A stretch of DNA of 7,277 nucleotides from Terriglobia bacterium (GCA_030040515.1 JASHTO010000574.1:1-7277), one strand, 5' to 3'; positions 1 through 6,110 are shown, counted from the stretch's first letter. Translations and numbers: made by a program. The notes: generated by a model from the letters alone, not told the origin.

Positions 1-465
1 GAGATCGAGATCGTGGGGCTGCGGCCGGAGCCGTTCAAGCGGGTGGTGACGGGTGTGGAGATGTTCAAGAAGCTGCTGGACGAGGGGCAGGCGGGGGACA
101 ACATCGGCGTGCTGCTGCGGGGGACGGAAAAGGACGACGTGGAGCGCGGTATGGTGCTGTCGAAGCCCGGGTCGATTACGCCGCACACGAAGTTCAATGC
201 CTCGGTATACATTTTGACCAAGGAAGAGGGCGGGCGGCATACGCCGTTCTTCAACGGCTACCGACCGCAATTCTACTTCCGCACGACGGACGTGACGGGA
301 GTGGCGACGCTGCCGCAGGGTACGGAAATGGTGATGCCGGGCGACAACGTGAACCTGGCAATCGAATTGATCACGCCCATCGCCATGGAAAAAGGCCTGC
401 GCTTCGCCATCCGCGAAGGCGGCCACACCGTGGGCGCCGGCACCGTGGCGGAGGTTATTCAATAA
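1..465 (+). CDS. tuf: Elongation factor Tu (3' part; N-terminus outside window)
   Basis: This is the C-terminal 154 residues of EF-Tu, the cytoplasmic GTPase that delivers aminoacyl-tRNA to the ribosomal A site. The reading frame is open from base 1 and ends at TAA 463-465. It corresponds to the end of domain II (TGVEMFKKLLDEG, LLRGTEKDDVERGMVL) and all of domain III (KPGSITPHTKF, GGRHTPFFNGYRPQFYFRTT, then GLRFAIREGGHTVGAG near the end). The GTPase domain with its G motifs lies upstream of the window. The Gly, Gln and Ala positions of domain III linked to elfamycin (kirromycin) resistance in E. coli appear unaltered, judged by motif alignment. The next gene, rpsJ, starts 28 bases downstream, so the str-type block (normally fusA-tuf) seems fused to the S10 block, as in many non-enterobacterial genomes. 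There is no room for an E. coli-like S10 leader. Identity is very secure. Confidence 0.98.
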   Translation, partial: EIEIVGLRPEPFKRVVTGVEMFKKLLDEGQAGDNIGVLLRGTEKDDVERGMVLSKPGSITPHTKFNASVYILTKEEGGRHTPFFNGYRPQFYFRTTDVTGVATLPQGTEMVMPGDNVNLAIELITPIAMEKGLRFAIREGGHTVGAGTVAEVIQ

Positions 466-493
466 AGCGGATAACTAACAGATTTGGAGGGCA

Positions 494-823
<330 letters not shown>

Positions 824-825
824 AC

Positions 826-853
826 TGGTCCTTGGTCCCTTGTCCCTGATCAT
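826..853. repeat. Heptad repeat array 1 (consensus TGGTCCC), rpsJ-rplC gap
   Basis: Directly after the rpsJ stop, four units of 7 bases follow one another: TGGTCCT at 826, TGGTCCC at 833, TTGTCCC at 840 and a decayed TGATCAT at 847. The period is exactly 7 and the substitutions do not disturb it. No gene is encoded here. Similar 7-base-period arrays of different sequence lie in four other places in this window. They resemble in kind the heptanucleotide STRR repeats described in cyanobacteria; that comparison is from general knowledge, and the function is unknown. Confidence 0.7.
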
Positions 854-868
854 TCGCGCGTGGCGAAT
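852..868. other. Small perfect hairpin between the two heptad arrays
   Basis: ATTCGC at 852-857 is perfectly complementary to GCGAAT at 863-868, leaving a 5-base loop GCGTG. The 6-bp stem sits between heptad array 1 and heptad array 2 in the rpsJ-rplC gap. No T-run follows, so it is not an intrinsic terminator. It could be an RNA stem or a chance inverted repeat; a 6-bp stem alone is weak evidence. Confidence 0.4.
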
Positions 869-872
869 CGAG

Positions 873-907
873 AGTGGACAAATGACAAAGGGCGAGTGAC
901 AAGTGAC
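873..907. repeat. Heptad repeat array 2 (consensus AAGTGAC), upstream of rplC
   Basis: Five consecutive 7-base units fill 873-907: AGTGGAC, AAATGAC, AAAGGGC, GAGTGAC and AAGTGAC. The last unit ends four bases before the conserved ATG of rplC at 912 and contains an in-frame GTG (903-905) that could be mistaken for the start. The third unit supplies the only purine-rich Shine-Dalgarno-like bases (AAAGGG, 887-892) in the gap. The array differs in sequence from array 1, only about 20 bases upstream, but has the same period. Confidence 0.7.
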
Positions 908-911
908 GCAT

Positions 912-1552
912 ATGGTAAAGGCGATTTTAGGCAAAAAGCTCGGGATGACTCAGGTGTTCGCCGAGAATGGCGACATGATTCCGGTAACGGTGCTGAAGGC
1001 GGGCCCGTGTGTCGTGGTGCAGCGCAAGACGCAGCAATCCGACGGCTACGACGCCGCACAATTGGGTTTGGTGGAAGTGCCTCCACCCAAGCGGGTGAAC
1101 AAACCGCTCGCAGGACACTTCAAGAAAGCCAACGCCAATCCTGTGCGTTTCCTTCGCGAGGTTCGCCTGGCCCAGGACGGCGGCGAAGTGAAGGTGGGCG
1201 ACAAGGTCCTGGTGGATGTCTTCGCCGTAAACGACCGCGTGGACGTGATTGGGGTTTCAAGGGCCGGGGGTTTGCGGGATTCCACAAGCGCCACCATTTT
1301 GGCGGCGGCGGAGCGGCGCACGGTTCGATGTTCCACCGCGCGCCGGGATCGATTGGCGCCTCGGCATTTCCTTCGCGGGTGATGAAGGGCATGCGCGCCG
1401 CCGGACACATGGGCAATGCGCGCGTGACCACGCGGAACCTGCGCGTCGTTCAGGTTCTGGCGGACGATCACACGCTGCTGGTGGAAGGTTCGGTGCCCGG
1501 TCCGCAGGGTGGTTACGTTCTAGTGCACCAGGCGAAAGCGCCGCATAAGTAA
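912..1552 (+). CDS. rplC: 50S ribosomal protein L3 (uL3), interrupted by a one-base frameshift
   Basis: L3 is an early-assembly 50S protein whose long loop reaches towards the peptidyl transferase centre. The first 116 residues read in one frame from ATG 912 (MVKAILGKKLGMTQVF to VDVIGVS). The remainder (KGRGFAGFHKRHHFGGG, then HGSMFHRAPGSIGASAFPSR, GMRAAGHMGNARVTTRNLRV, and VPGPQGGYVLV at the end) lies one base back, ending at TAA 1550-1552. Restoring one base at about 1257-1262, for example an A to give TCA AAG GGC, joins the halves into a normal protein of about 213 residues (E. coli 209). Without it, the first frame stops at TGA 1380-1382. Since rplC is essential and both halves are well conserved, a sequencing or assembly deletion is the likeliest cause. 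The start is chosen by family similarity; an in-frame GTG at 903 adds three residues and has slightly better SD spacing (AAAGGG 887-892). The loop has Ala near the Gln methylated by PrmB in E. coli L3. Confidence 0.93.
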
Positions 1553-1553
1553 G

Positions 1554-1581
1554 AGAAGGCAGAAGGCAGAAGGCAGAGAGA
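1554..1581. repeat. Heptad repeat array 3 (AGAAGGC), rplC-rplD gap
   Basis: Three perfect units of AGAAGGC (1554-1560, 1561-1567, 1568-1574) are followed by a degenerate unit AGAGAGA (1575-1581). The array begins one base after the rplC stop codon. The remaining 31 bases before rplD are AT-richer and hold no good Shine-Dalgarno sequence. The array itself is purine-rich but lies more than 30 bases from the rplD start, so it is unlikely to be the ribosome binding site. Confidence 0.8.
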
Positions 1582-1612
1582 AGGGACCTCTTAGAATTTT
1601 GAGTTTCAGGCC

Positions 1613-2236
1613 ATGGCAACTGTTGAAGTGAAAAACCTGGAAGGACAAACGCTGCGGGAACTTCCCGTGGCGGATGAAATTTTCGGCGCCCGGCCCAATC
1701 AGAGTCTGCTTTGGGAAGCGGTGAAGCAGTATCTGGCCAGCCGGCGCAGCGGCACGCACAAGACCAAGAGCCGCGGGGAAGTGCGCGGCGGCGGGAAGAA
1801 GCCCTGGCGGCAAAAGGGAACCGGCCGGGCGCGCGTGGGCAGCATCCGCAGCTCGCTGTGGCGGCACGGCTCGATTGCTCACGGTCCGGTGCCGCGCGAT
1901 TACTCCTACGCATTGCCCAAGGGCATGCTGCGCGGGGCGTTGCGCTCGGCATTGGCCGCGAAGTTTCAGGACCAGCGACTGACCGTGGTGGATCAGCTCA
2001 ACCTGGAGGAGCCGAAGACCAAGGTTTTCGCCGGAGCGCTGCACAAGCTGGGGCTCGAGAAGGGTGTGCTCATCGTCGATAACTCCGTCAATCGCAACCT
2101 GGAGCTCTCCTCACGAAACGTGAAAGGGTGCGACTTGGTTCGCCGGCACGAGCTGCATCCATACCATCTGCTCAGCCATTATCACTTGTTGATTTCCGAA
2201 GGAGCGCTTACCCGGCTTCAGGAGGCGCTGCGATGA
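1613..2236 (+). CDS. rplD: 50S ribosomal protein L4 (uL4)
   Basis: L4 is a 50S assembly protein whose loop lines the peptide exit tunnel constriction; in E. coli it also represses the S10 operon. The protein has 207 residues (E. coli 201). The tunnel loop covers about residues 44-95 and contains GGGKKPWRQKGTGRAR (59-74) and GSIRSSLWR (76-84), followed by RDYSYALPKGMLRGALRSAL. The Lys of the KPWRQKGTG motif, where macrolide-resistance mutations occur in E. coli, is intact. The C-terminal globular part (GVLIVDNSVNRNLELSSRN, then HELHPYHLL) is ordinary for the family. The ATG at 1613 fits the family start, but only a weak AGG (1608-1610) precedes it, two bases away. The stop overlaps the rplW start as ATGA (2233-2236), implying translational coupling. 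The E. coli-type L4-binding leader is not present before rpsJ, so autoregulation of that type is not supported here. Confidence 0.97.
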   Translation: MATVEVKNLEGQTLRELPVADEIFGARPNQSLLWEAVKQYLASRRSGTHKTKSRGEVRGGGKKPWRQKGTGRARVGSIRSSLWRHGSIAHGPVPRDYSYALPKGMLRGALRSALAAKFQDQRLTVVDQLNLEEPKTKVFAGALHKLGLEKGVLIVDNSVNRNLELSSRNVKGCDLVRRHELHPYHLLSHYHLLISEGALTRLQEALR

Positions 2237-2529
2237 ATCGAAGCCCTTACATGATTTTGCAGAAGCCCCTGGTGACGGAAAAGAGCCTGATTGCCAAAGA
2301 GCACGGCCGGACGATTTGCTTCCGAGTGGACCAACACGCCACTAAAACGGAAATCAAGGAAGCCGTGCAGACGATCTTCAAAGTGAAAGTGGAATCGGTG
2401 CACACCTTGACGTTCGCGGGCAAGGAACGCCGCCGGGGACGCACCGTGGGTCATCGGCCCGATTGGAAGAAGGCTTACGTGAAGTTGCGCGCGGGGGAGA
2501 AGATGCCGGAGGTTGCCGGCACGCCGTAG
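2233..2529 (+). CDS. rplW: 50S ribosomal protein L23 (uL23)
   Basis: L23 sits at the polypeptide exit site, where it is the docking point for trigger factor and contributes to SRP binding. The protein has 98 residues (E. coli 100). Family features include ILQKPLVTEKS near the N-terminus (8-18), the FRVDQHATKTEIKEAVQTIF segment (30-49), VKVESVHTL (51-59), and the basic loop GKERRRGRTVGHRPDWKKAY (63-82). The start at 2233 is chosen because it gives the family N-terminus, overlaps the rplD stop by 4 bases and has a strong CAGGAGG (2219-2225) seven bases upstream; a longer in-frame opening to about 2128 would lie inside rplD. The gap to rplB is 67 bases. Confidence 0.97.
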   Translation: MNRSPYMILQKPLVTEKSLIAKEHGRTICFRVDQHATKTEIKEAVQTIFKVKVESVHTLTFAGKERRRGRTVGHRPDWKKAYVKLRAGEKMPEVAGTP

Positions 2530-2596
2530 GCTGGATCAAGTCAACAAGCGGATGCGAGGCGGTTCGGTTCTCGCTCCGCCAAGGAAGACAGAAGTT

Positions 2597-3424
<828 letters not shown>

Positions 3425-3436
3425 CGGGAGGATGAA

Positions 3437-3796
3437 GTGGGAAGGTCGCTCAAAAAAGGTCCGTTTGTGGACGACCATTTGATGAAAAAGATCGAGCTGC
3501 TCAACCGGCGGTTCGAGAAGAAAGTGGTCAAAACCTGGTCGCGAAGGTCCACGATTGTGCCGGAGATGGTGGGGCACACGCTGGCCGTTCACAATGGCAA
3601 GAAGTTTATTCCCGTGTACATCACGGAAAACATGGTGGGACACAAGCTGGGTGAATTCTCGCCCACCCGCACGTTCAAGGGCCACGGCGTGAAGATCGCA
3701 GCGGAGAAAGCCGCGGCAGCAGCGGCGCCCCCACCGGTGGGCGGAGGAGCGGCCAAGCCCGCAGCGCCCGCGGCCGGCGCGGGAGGGGCCAGCTAA
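3437..3796 (+). CDS. rpsS: 30S ribosomal protein S19 (uS19) with a long Ala/Pro/Gly-rich tail
   Basis: S19 binds 16S rRNA in the 30S head together with S13 and contacts the intersubunit bridge/A-site region. The core is typical: RSLKKGPFVDDHLMKKIE (3-20), TWSRRSTIVPEMVGHTLAVH (33-52), NGKKFIPVYITENMVGHKLG (53-72) and EFSPTRTFKGHG (73-84). Family members usually have about 92 residues; this one has 119 because residues from about 88 form a tail built almost only of Ala, Pro and Gly with a few Lys. The start is GTG 3437, with GGAGG at 3427-3431 five bases upstream; the ATG at 3432 is out of frame. The stop is TAA 3794-3796, with 17 bases to rplV. The tail could be a lineage feature, and a local frameshift is not indicated because the S19 core ends in its usual place. 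Confidence 0.96.
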   Translation: MGRSLKKGPFVDDHLMKKIELLNRRFEKKVVKTWSRRSTIVPEMVGHTLAVHNGKKFIPVYITENMVGHKLGEFSPTRTFKGHGVKIAAEKAAAAAAPPPVGGGAAKPAAPAAGAGGAS

Positions 3797-3813
3797 TTTC
3801 GGCAGGTGAATCG

Positions 3814-4161
3814 ATGGAAGCGAGCGCCACATACAAATACGTTCGAATTTCGCCGCAGAAAGCCCGCCTGGTGATCGACCAGATCCGCGGCCGAAGCGTC
3901 AGTGAGGCTTTCAGCATTCTGAACTTCACCAAGAAGCGGATTACCCGCGACGTGGAGAAGCTTTTGCGCTCGGCGGTTTCCAACGCCGAGCAGAAGTCGG
4001 AGAATCTGGACGTTGACGACCTGGTGGTGGCGCGGGCGTTCGTGAACGAAGGTCCGCGGCAGAAGCGCGTGCGCCCGGCTCCCATGGGACGCGCTTACCG
4101 CTATCAGCGCCGGACGAGTCAAATTACCGTGGTGGTGGAAGCGCCGGAAGACGAAGCGTAG
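3814..4161 (+). CDS. rplV: 50S ribosomal protein L22 (uL22)
   Basis: L22 binds 23S rRNA and, with L4, forms the narrow part of the exit tunnel through its long beta hairpin. The protein has 115 residues (E. coli 110). It begins with ATYKYVRISPQKARLVIDQI (5-24), continues through the helical segment RDVEKLLRSAVSNAEQ (45-60), and ends with the tunnel hairpin signature GPRQKRVRPAPMGRAYRYQR (80-99) followed by TSQITVVVEA. The hairpin where macrolide-resistance changes occur looks ordinary, with no deletion or insertion. The ATG at 3814 follows AGGTG (3804-3808), five bases from the start. The last residues (PEDEA) are acidic. An unusually long, structured 89-base gap separates this gene from rpsC. 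Confidence 0.97.
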   Translation: MEASATYKYVRISPQKARLVIDQIRGRSVSEAFSILNFTKKRITRDVEKLLRSAVSNAEQKSENLDVDDLVVARAFVNEGPRQKRVRPAPMGRAYRYQRRTSQITVVVEAPEDEA

Positions 4162-4174
4162 GGTCGAATTTTGG

Positions 4175-4236
4175 TCGGCCGCTGGCCGAGGAGCGTTCGG
4201 CCGCGGGCGGAATGAAAGCCGGGTTCCGCAGGCCGA
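4175..4236 (+). promoter_or_regulatory. Potential structured leader of rpsC with alternative stems
   Basis: Four complementary blocks alternate in the rplV-rpsC gap: TCGGCC 4175-4180, GGCCGA 4184-4189, TCGGCC 4197-4202 and GGCCGA 4231-4236. The first pair can form a tight stem with a 3-base loop. The second can instead pair with the third over a 7-base loop. The third and fourth extend into about 10 bp (4197-4206 with 4226-4236, one bulged A at 4230) ending exactly at the AAGGAGG of rpsC. Mutually exclusive stems next to an SD suggest translational control, but this is inference from pairing by eye, and GC-rich sequence makes chance pairing likelier. Confidence 0.4.
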
Positions 4237-4243
4237 CAAGGAG
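4237..4243 (+). promoter_or_regulatory. Strong Shine-Dalgarno site fixing the GTG start of rpsC
   Basis: AAGGAGG lies seven bases before GTG 4251 and is nearly a full complement of the 16S rRNA 3' end. It decides in favour of GTG 4251 over the in-frame ATG at 4212, which would add 13 residues absent from the S3 family. Confidence 0.85.
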
Positions 4244-4250
4244 GCATGGA

Positions 4251-4964
4251 GTGGGTCAGAAGGTTCATCCATTCGGGTTTCGCCTGGGATACAACAAAAC
4301 GTGGAAGTCGCGCTGGTTCGCCAAAAAGGACTACGCCGAGCTGCTCCACGAAGACCTGAAGCTCAAGGAACGCCTCCGCGACCAGCTTAAGGCCGCGGGT
4401 GTGGCGTCCATTGAAGTTGAGAGGCCGGGCAACAAGCTCAAGGTAACGATCCACACCGCGCGACCGGGCATCATCATCGGGCGCAAGGGCGCGGAAATCG
4501 ACCGGCTGCGGCAGGAAATCCAGAAGCGCACGGGGCGCGAAGTTTTGCCCATCAATATCCAGGAAGTGCATCGCCCGGAATTGAACGCGCAACTGGTGGC
4601 GGAAGCGATTTGCCTGCAGCTTGAAAAGCGCGTGGCATTCCGCCGGGCGATGCGCAAGTCGGTGGATTCGGCGCTGCGGTTTGGCTGCAAGGGAATCAAG
4701 ATCCGCTGCGGCGGCCGCCTGAACGGCGCGGAAATTGCCCGCACCGAGTGGTACCTGCAAGGCCGCTTGCCGTTGCACACTCTGAGGGCGGATATCGACT
4801 ACGGGCAGGCCGAAGCGCACACCACTTACGGCGTGATTGGCGTGAAGTGCTGGATTTACAACGGCGAGATTTTGGAGCAAAAGCACCGGATGGAAAAGAA
4901 AGCCGCTGAGCCTGCCGAGGCGCCGGCGCAGGAACGATCTCCGGGCGCTCCGGCGGGGGCGTAA
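4251..4964 (+). CDS. rpsC: 30S ribosomal protein S3 (uS3)
   Basis: S3 lies at the mRNA entry channel of the 30S subunit and, with S4 and S5, contributes to mRNA unwinding. The protein has 237 residues (E. coli 233). It starts GQKVHPFGFRLGYNKTW and carries a type II KH domain with the GxxG loop GRKG at 77-80 (RPGIIIGRKGAEIDRLRQEI), the basic segment FRRAMRK at 130-136 that includes the mRNA-contacting Arg/Lys positions, and the C-terminal signature GRLNGAEIARTEWYLQGRLP and DIDYG. The start is GTG 4251, supported by AAGGAGG and the family N-terminus. From about residue 216 the sequence becomes an Ala/Pro/Glu-rich tail ending in PGAPAGA. The 108-base gap after it holds a twin palindrome and a heptad array. 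Confidence 0.98.
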   Translation: MGQKVHPFGFRLGYNKTWKSRWFAKKDYAELLHEDLKLKERLRDQLKAAGVASIEVERPGNKLKVTIHTARPGIIIGRKGAEIDRLRQEIQKRTGREVLPINIQEVHRPELNAQLVAEAICLQLEKRVAFRRAMRKSVDSALRFGCKGIKIRCGGRLNGAEIARTEWYLQGRLPLHTLRADIDYGQAEAHTTYGVIGVKCWIYNGEILEQKHRMEKKAAEPAEAPAQERSPGAPAGA

Positions 4965-4976
4965 GGACATTGGTTT

Positions 4977-5036
4977 GTAGGGGCGGCCCTTGTGGCCGCC
5001 CTATCCAGGCGGGGCAACCACAAGGGTTGCCCCTAC
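4977..5036. repeat. Twin-palindrome (REP/BIME-like) element, rpsC-rplP gap
   Basis: Two hairpins face each other in inverted orientation. The first has GGGCGGCC (4981-4988), loop CTTGT (4989-4993) and GGCCGCCC (4994-5001). The second has GGGGCAACC (5011-5019), loop ACAAG (5020-5024) and GGTTGCCCC (5025-5033). The ends GTAGGGGC (4977-4984) and GCCCCTAC (5029-5036) are exact reverse complements. Reverse-complementing the second unit shows the same element with AA/TT where the first has GG/CC, so pairing is kept by compensatory change. The loops are also complementary. This fits a dispersed REP-type palindrome inserted as an inverted pair; no T-run follows, so it is not a classical terminator. 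Whether copies exist elsewhere in the genome cannot be seen here. Confidence 0.75.
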
Positions 5037-5048
5037 GGGTCGTTTGAT

Positions 5049-5069
5049 GATTTCGGATTTGGGATTTGA
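5049..5069. repeat. Heptad repeat array 4 (GATTTGG), upstream of rplP
   Basis: Three units with 7-base period occupy 5049-5069: GATTTCG, GATTTGG and GATTTGA. The array ends three bases before the rplP ATG. The GGGA at 5061-5064 across the second and third units is the only Shine-Dalgarno-like sequence upstream of rplP, about eight bases from the start, so the repeat may serve as the ribosome binding site. Confidence 0.7.
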
Positions 5070-5072
5070 CCT

Positions 5073-5489
5073 ATGTTGATGCCGAGCAAGGTGAAGTACC
5101 GGAAGCAGCAGCGCGGGCGGATGCGCGGGAAGGCGTGGCGCGGGTCCGACCTTTCCTTTGGCGACTTCGGGTTGAAGGCCGTGGAGGCGGGATGGATCTC
5201 CGACCGGCAGATTGAAGCCAGCCGCGTGGCCATCATGCGTTTCATCAAGCGCGGCGGAAAACTCTGGATCCGGATTTTCCCCGATAAACCGGTCACCAAG
5301 AAGCCCGCCGAAACCCGCATGGGAAAAGGCAAGGGCGCGCCGGAATTCTGGGTGGCGGTGGTGAAGCCGGGCCGCGTGCTGTTTGAGATGGAAGGCGTGC
5401 CGGAGGCGGATGCGCGCGAGGCGATGCGCCTGGCGAGCCACAAGCTGCCGCTGCCGACCAAGTTTGTTTCGCGCGCGGAAGCGGCATAG
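5073..5489 (+). CDS. rplP: 50S ribosomal protein L16 (uL16)
   Basis: L16 joins the 50S subunit late in assembly and contacts the A-site tRNA elbow. The protein has 138 residues (E. coli 136). It reads MLMPSKVKYRKQQRGRMRG at the start, DLSFGDFGLKAVEAGWISDR (26-45), GGKLWIRIFPDKPVTKKPAE (61-80), TRMGKGKGAPEFWVAVVKPG (81-100), then VLFEMEGVP. Arg82 in TRMGKGKG corresponds to the Arg hydroxylated in E. coli L16 (Arg81), so the modification site is retained although the modifying enzyme is not in view. The ATG at 5073 gives the family N-terminus MLMP. Upstream lies a repeat-filled gap whose GGGA (5061-5064) may act as the SD; downstream a 59-base GC-rich gap precedes rpmC. Confidence 0.97.
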   Translation: MLMPSKVKYRKQQRGRMRGKAWRGSDLSFGDFGLKAVEAGWISDRQIEASRVAIMRFIKRGGKLWIRIFPDKPVTKKPAETRMGKGKGAPEFWVAVVKPGRVLFEMEGVPEADAREAMRLASHKLPLPTKFVSRAEAA

Positions 5490-5525
5490 CCGGCGCAGGG
5501 CCCGTCCCGCCGCGGCGGGGCCGGC
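5489..5525. other. GC-rich compound inverted repeat, rplP-rpmC gap
   Basis: GCCGGC at 5489-5494, overlapping the last base of the rplP stop codon, can pair with GCCGGC at 5520-5525. They enclose an inner stem CCCGC (5506-5510) with GCGGG (5515-5519) around a CGCG loop. The left side carries an 11-base unpaired stretch. There is no following T-run, so a terminator is not supported. It may be an RNA stem that spaces the two genes or a chance feature of very GC-rich sequence. Confidence 0.4.
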
Positions 5526-5548
5526 ACTCGGGGCGATGTGGAGAGACC

Positions 5549-5785
5549 ATGAAGCTGGCGAAGGACAAGCGATGGAAGTGGCCCGCGGAGAAAATGCGGG
5601 AGTGGACCGACGACGAGCTGAAGACTCGGGAGAGCGAGTTTTCCGATCAGCTCTTTCGCCTGAAGTTTCAAATGGCGGGCGGGCAGACCGAGCATCTCAC
5701 CACCATCCGTGAGCTGCGCAAGGGAATTGCCCGGGTCAAAACCTTGGTGAAAGAGCGCCAGATGGGCGCAACCCAGACGAAGTAG
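5549..5785 (+). CDS. rpmC: 50S ribosomal protein L29 (uL29)
   Basis: L29 is a small two-helix protein next to L23 at the tunnel exit. The recognisable family part runs from about residue 16: MREWTDDELKTRESEFSDQL (16-35), FRLKFQMAGGQTEHLTTIRE (36-55) and LRKGIARVKTLVKERQMG (56-73). The protein has 78 residues against about 63 in E. coli, the excess being mostly an N-terminal segment with Lys, Trp and Pro (KDKRWKWPAEK). The ATG at 5549 is preferred because GGAG at 5540-5543 lies five bases upstream; an internal ATG at 5594 (Met16) would give the usual family length and has GGAG at 5587-5590, only three bases away. The true start is therefore less certain than the identity. rpsQ begins seven bases after the stop. 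Confidence 0.93.
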   Translation: MKLAKDKRWKWPAEKMREWTDDELKTRESEFSDQLFRLKFQMAGGQTEHLTTIRELRKGIARVKTLVKERQMGATQTK

Positions 5786-5792
5786 GTGAGCG

Positions 5793-6110
5793 GTGACAGA
5801 ATCAGCGGGCGTACAGGCGCAGAGCGCCGGGCCGGGAAAACGGCAGGAAAAGGTCGGAGTCGTCACCAGCAATAAGATGCAGAAGACGGTGGTGATTACC
5901 GTGGAGCGGCAGGTGATTCATCCGCTCTATAAGCGCGTGGTGCGGCGGTCGAAGAGCTTCCTCGCCCACGACGAAAAGAACGAGTGCCGGGTGGGCGACA
6001 CGGTGCGCATCGAGGAGACCCGCCCCCTGAGCGCGCGCAAGCGCTGGCGGGTGGTGGAAGTGGTGGCCAAGGCGACGGCGGCCGCACCGGTTCCGGAGGT
6101 GGAAGTATGA
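5793..6110 (+). CDS. rpsQ: 30S ribosomal protein S17 (uS17)
   Basis: S17 is a primary 16S rRNA-binding protein with an OB fold, needed early in 30S assembly. The protein has 105 residues against 84 in E. coli. The core runs KRQEKVGVVTSNKMQKTVVI (16-35), HPLYKRVVRRSKSFLAHDEK and GDTVRIEETRPLSARKRWRV, all family signatures. The extra length comes from a Gly/Ala/Gln-rich N-terminus of about 15 residues and an Ala/Pro/Val C-terminal tail. The start is GTG 5793 with AGGTG (5784-5788) overlapping the rpmC stop four bases upstream; no better in-frame start precedes the core. The stop overlaps the rplN start as ATGA (6107-6110), implying coupled translation. Confidence 0.96.
   Translation: MTESAGVQAQSAGPGKRQEKVGVVTSNKMQKTVVITVERQVIHPLYKRVVRRSKSFLAHDEKNECRVGDTVRIEETRPLSARKRWRVVEVVAKATAAAPVPEVEV

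Noticed and set aside
466..493. S10 leader with L4-dependent attenuation before rpsJ
   Set aside because: Only 28 bases separate tuf and rpsJ, too short for the E. coli-type leader, and no hairpin plus T-run is present.
826..907. CRISPR-like array in the rpsJ-rplC gap
   Set aside because: Units are 7 bases, directly abutting with no spacers, and only 3-5 in number.
860..1250. N-terminal extension of the second L3 frame as a separate gene
   Set aside because: Upstream of the junction this frame gives Gly/Arg-rich sequence unlike any L3. It is the out-of-frame reading of the real L3 N-terminus.
1251..1275. Programmed -1 ribosomal frameshifting in rplC
   Set aside because: There is no X XXY YYZ slippery heptamer in the zero frame at the junction (GTT TCA AGG GCC), and I noticed no clear downstream pseudoknot. 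The L3 family is not known to be recoded. One missing base explains it more simply.
2530..2596. Hairpin GGCGG/CCGCC upstream of rplB
   Set aside because: Only 5 bp around a loop of about 13 bases in GC-rich sequence; not distinguishable from chance.
4212..4250. Upstream ATG start for rpsC adding 13 residues
   Set aside because: The added residues are not part of the S3 family, the ATG has no SD, and GTG 4251 has AAGGAGG at ideal spacing.
4119..4970. Open frame on the - strand (283 codons) opposite rpsC
   Set aside because: It is the mirror of rpsC codon usage, has no credible start context and gives a low-complexity Arg/Ala/Leu protein.
4977..5036. Intrinsic terminator between rpsC and rplP
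   Set aside because: The hairpins are strong but no T-tract follows, and termination here would cut off essential downstream genes.
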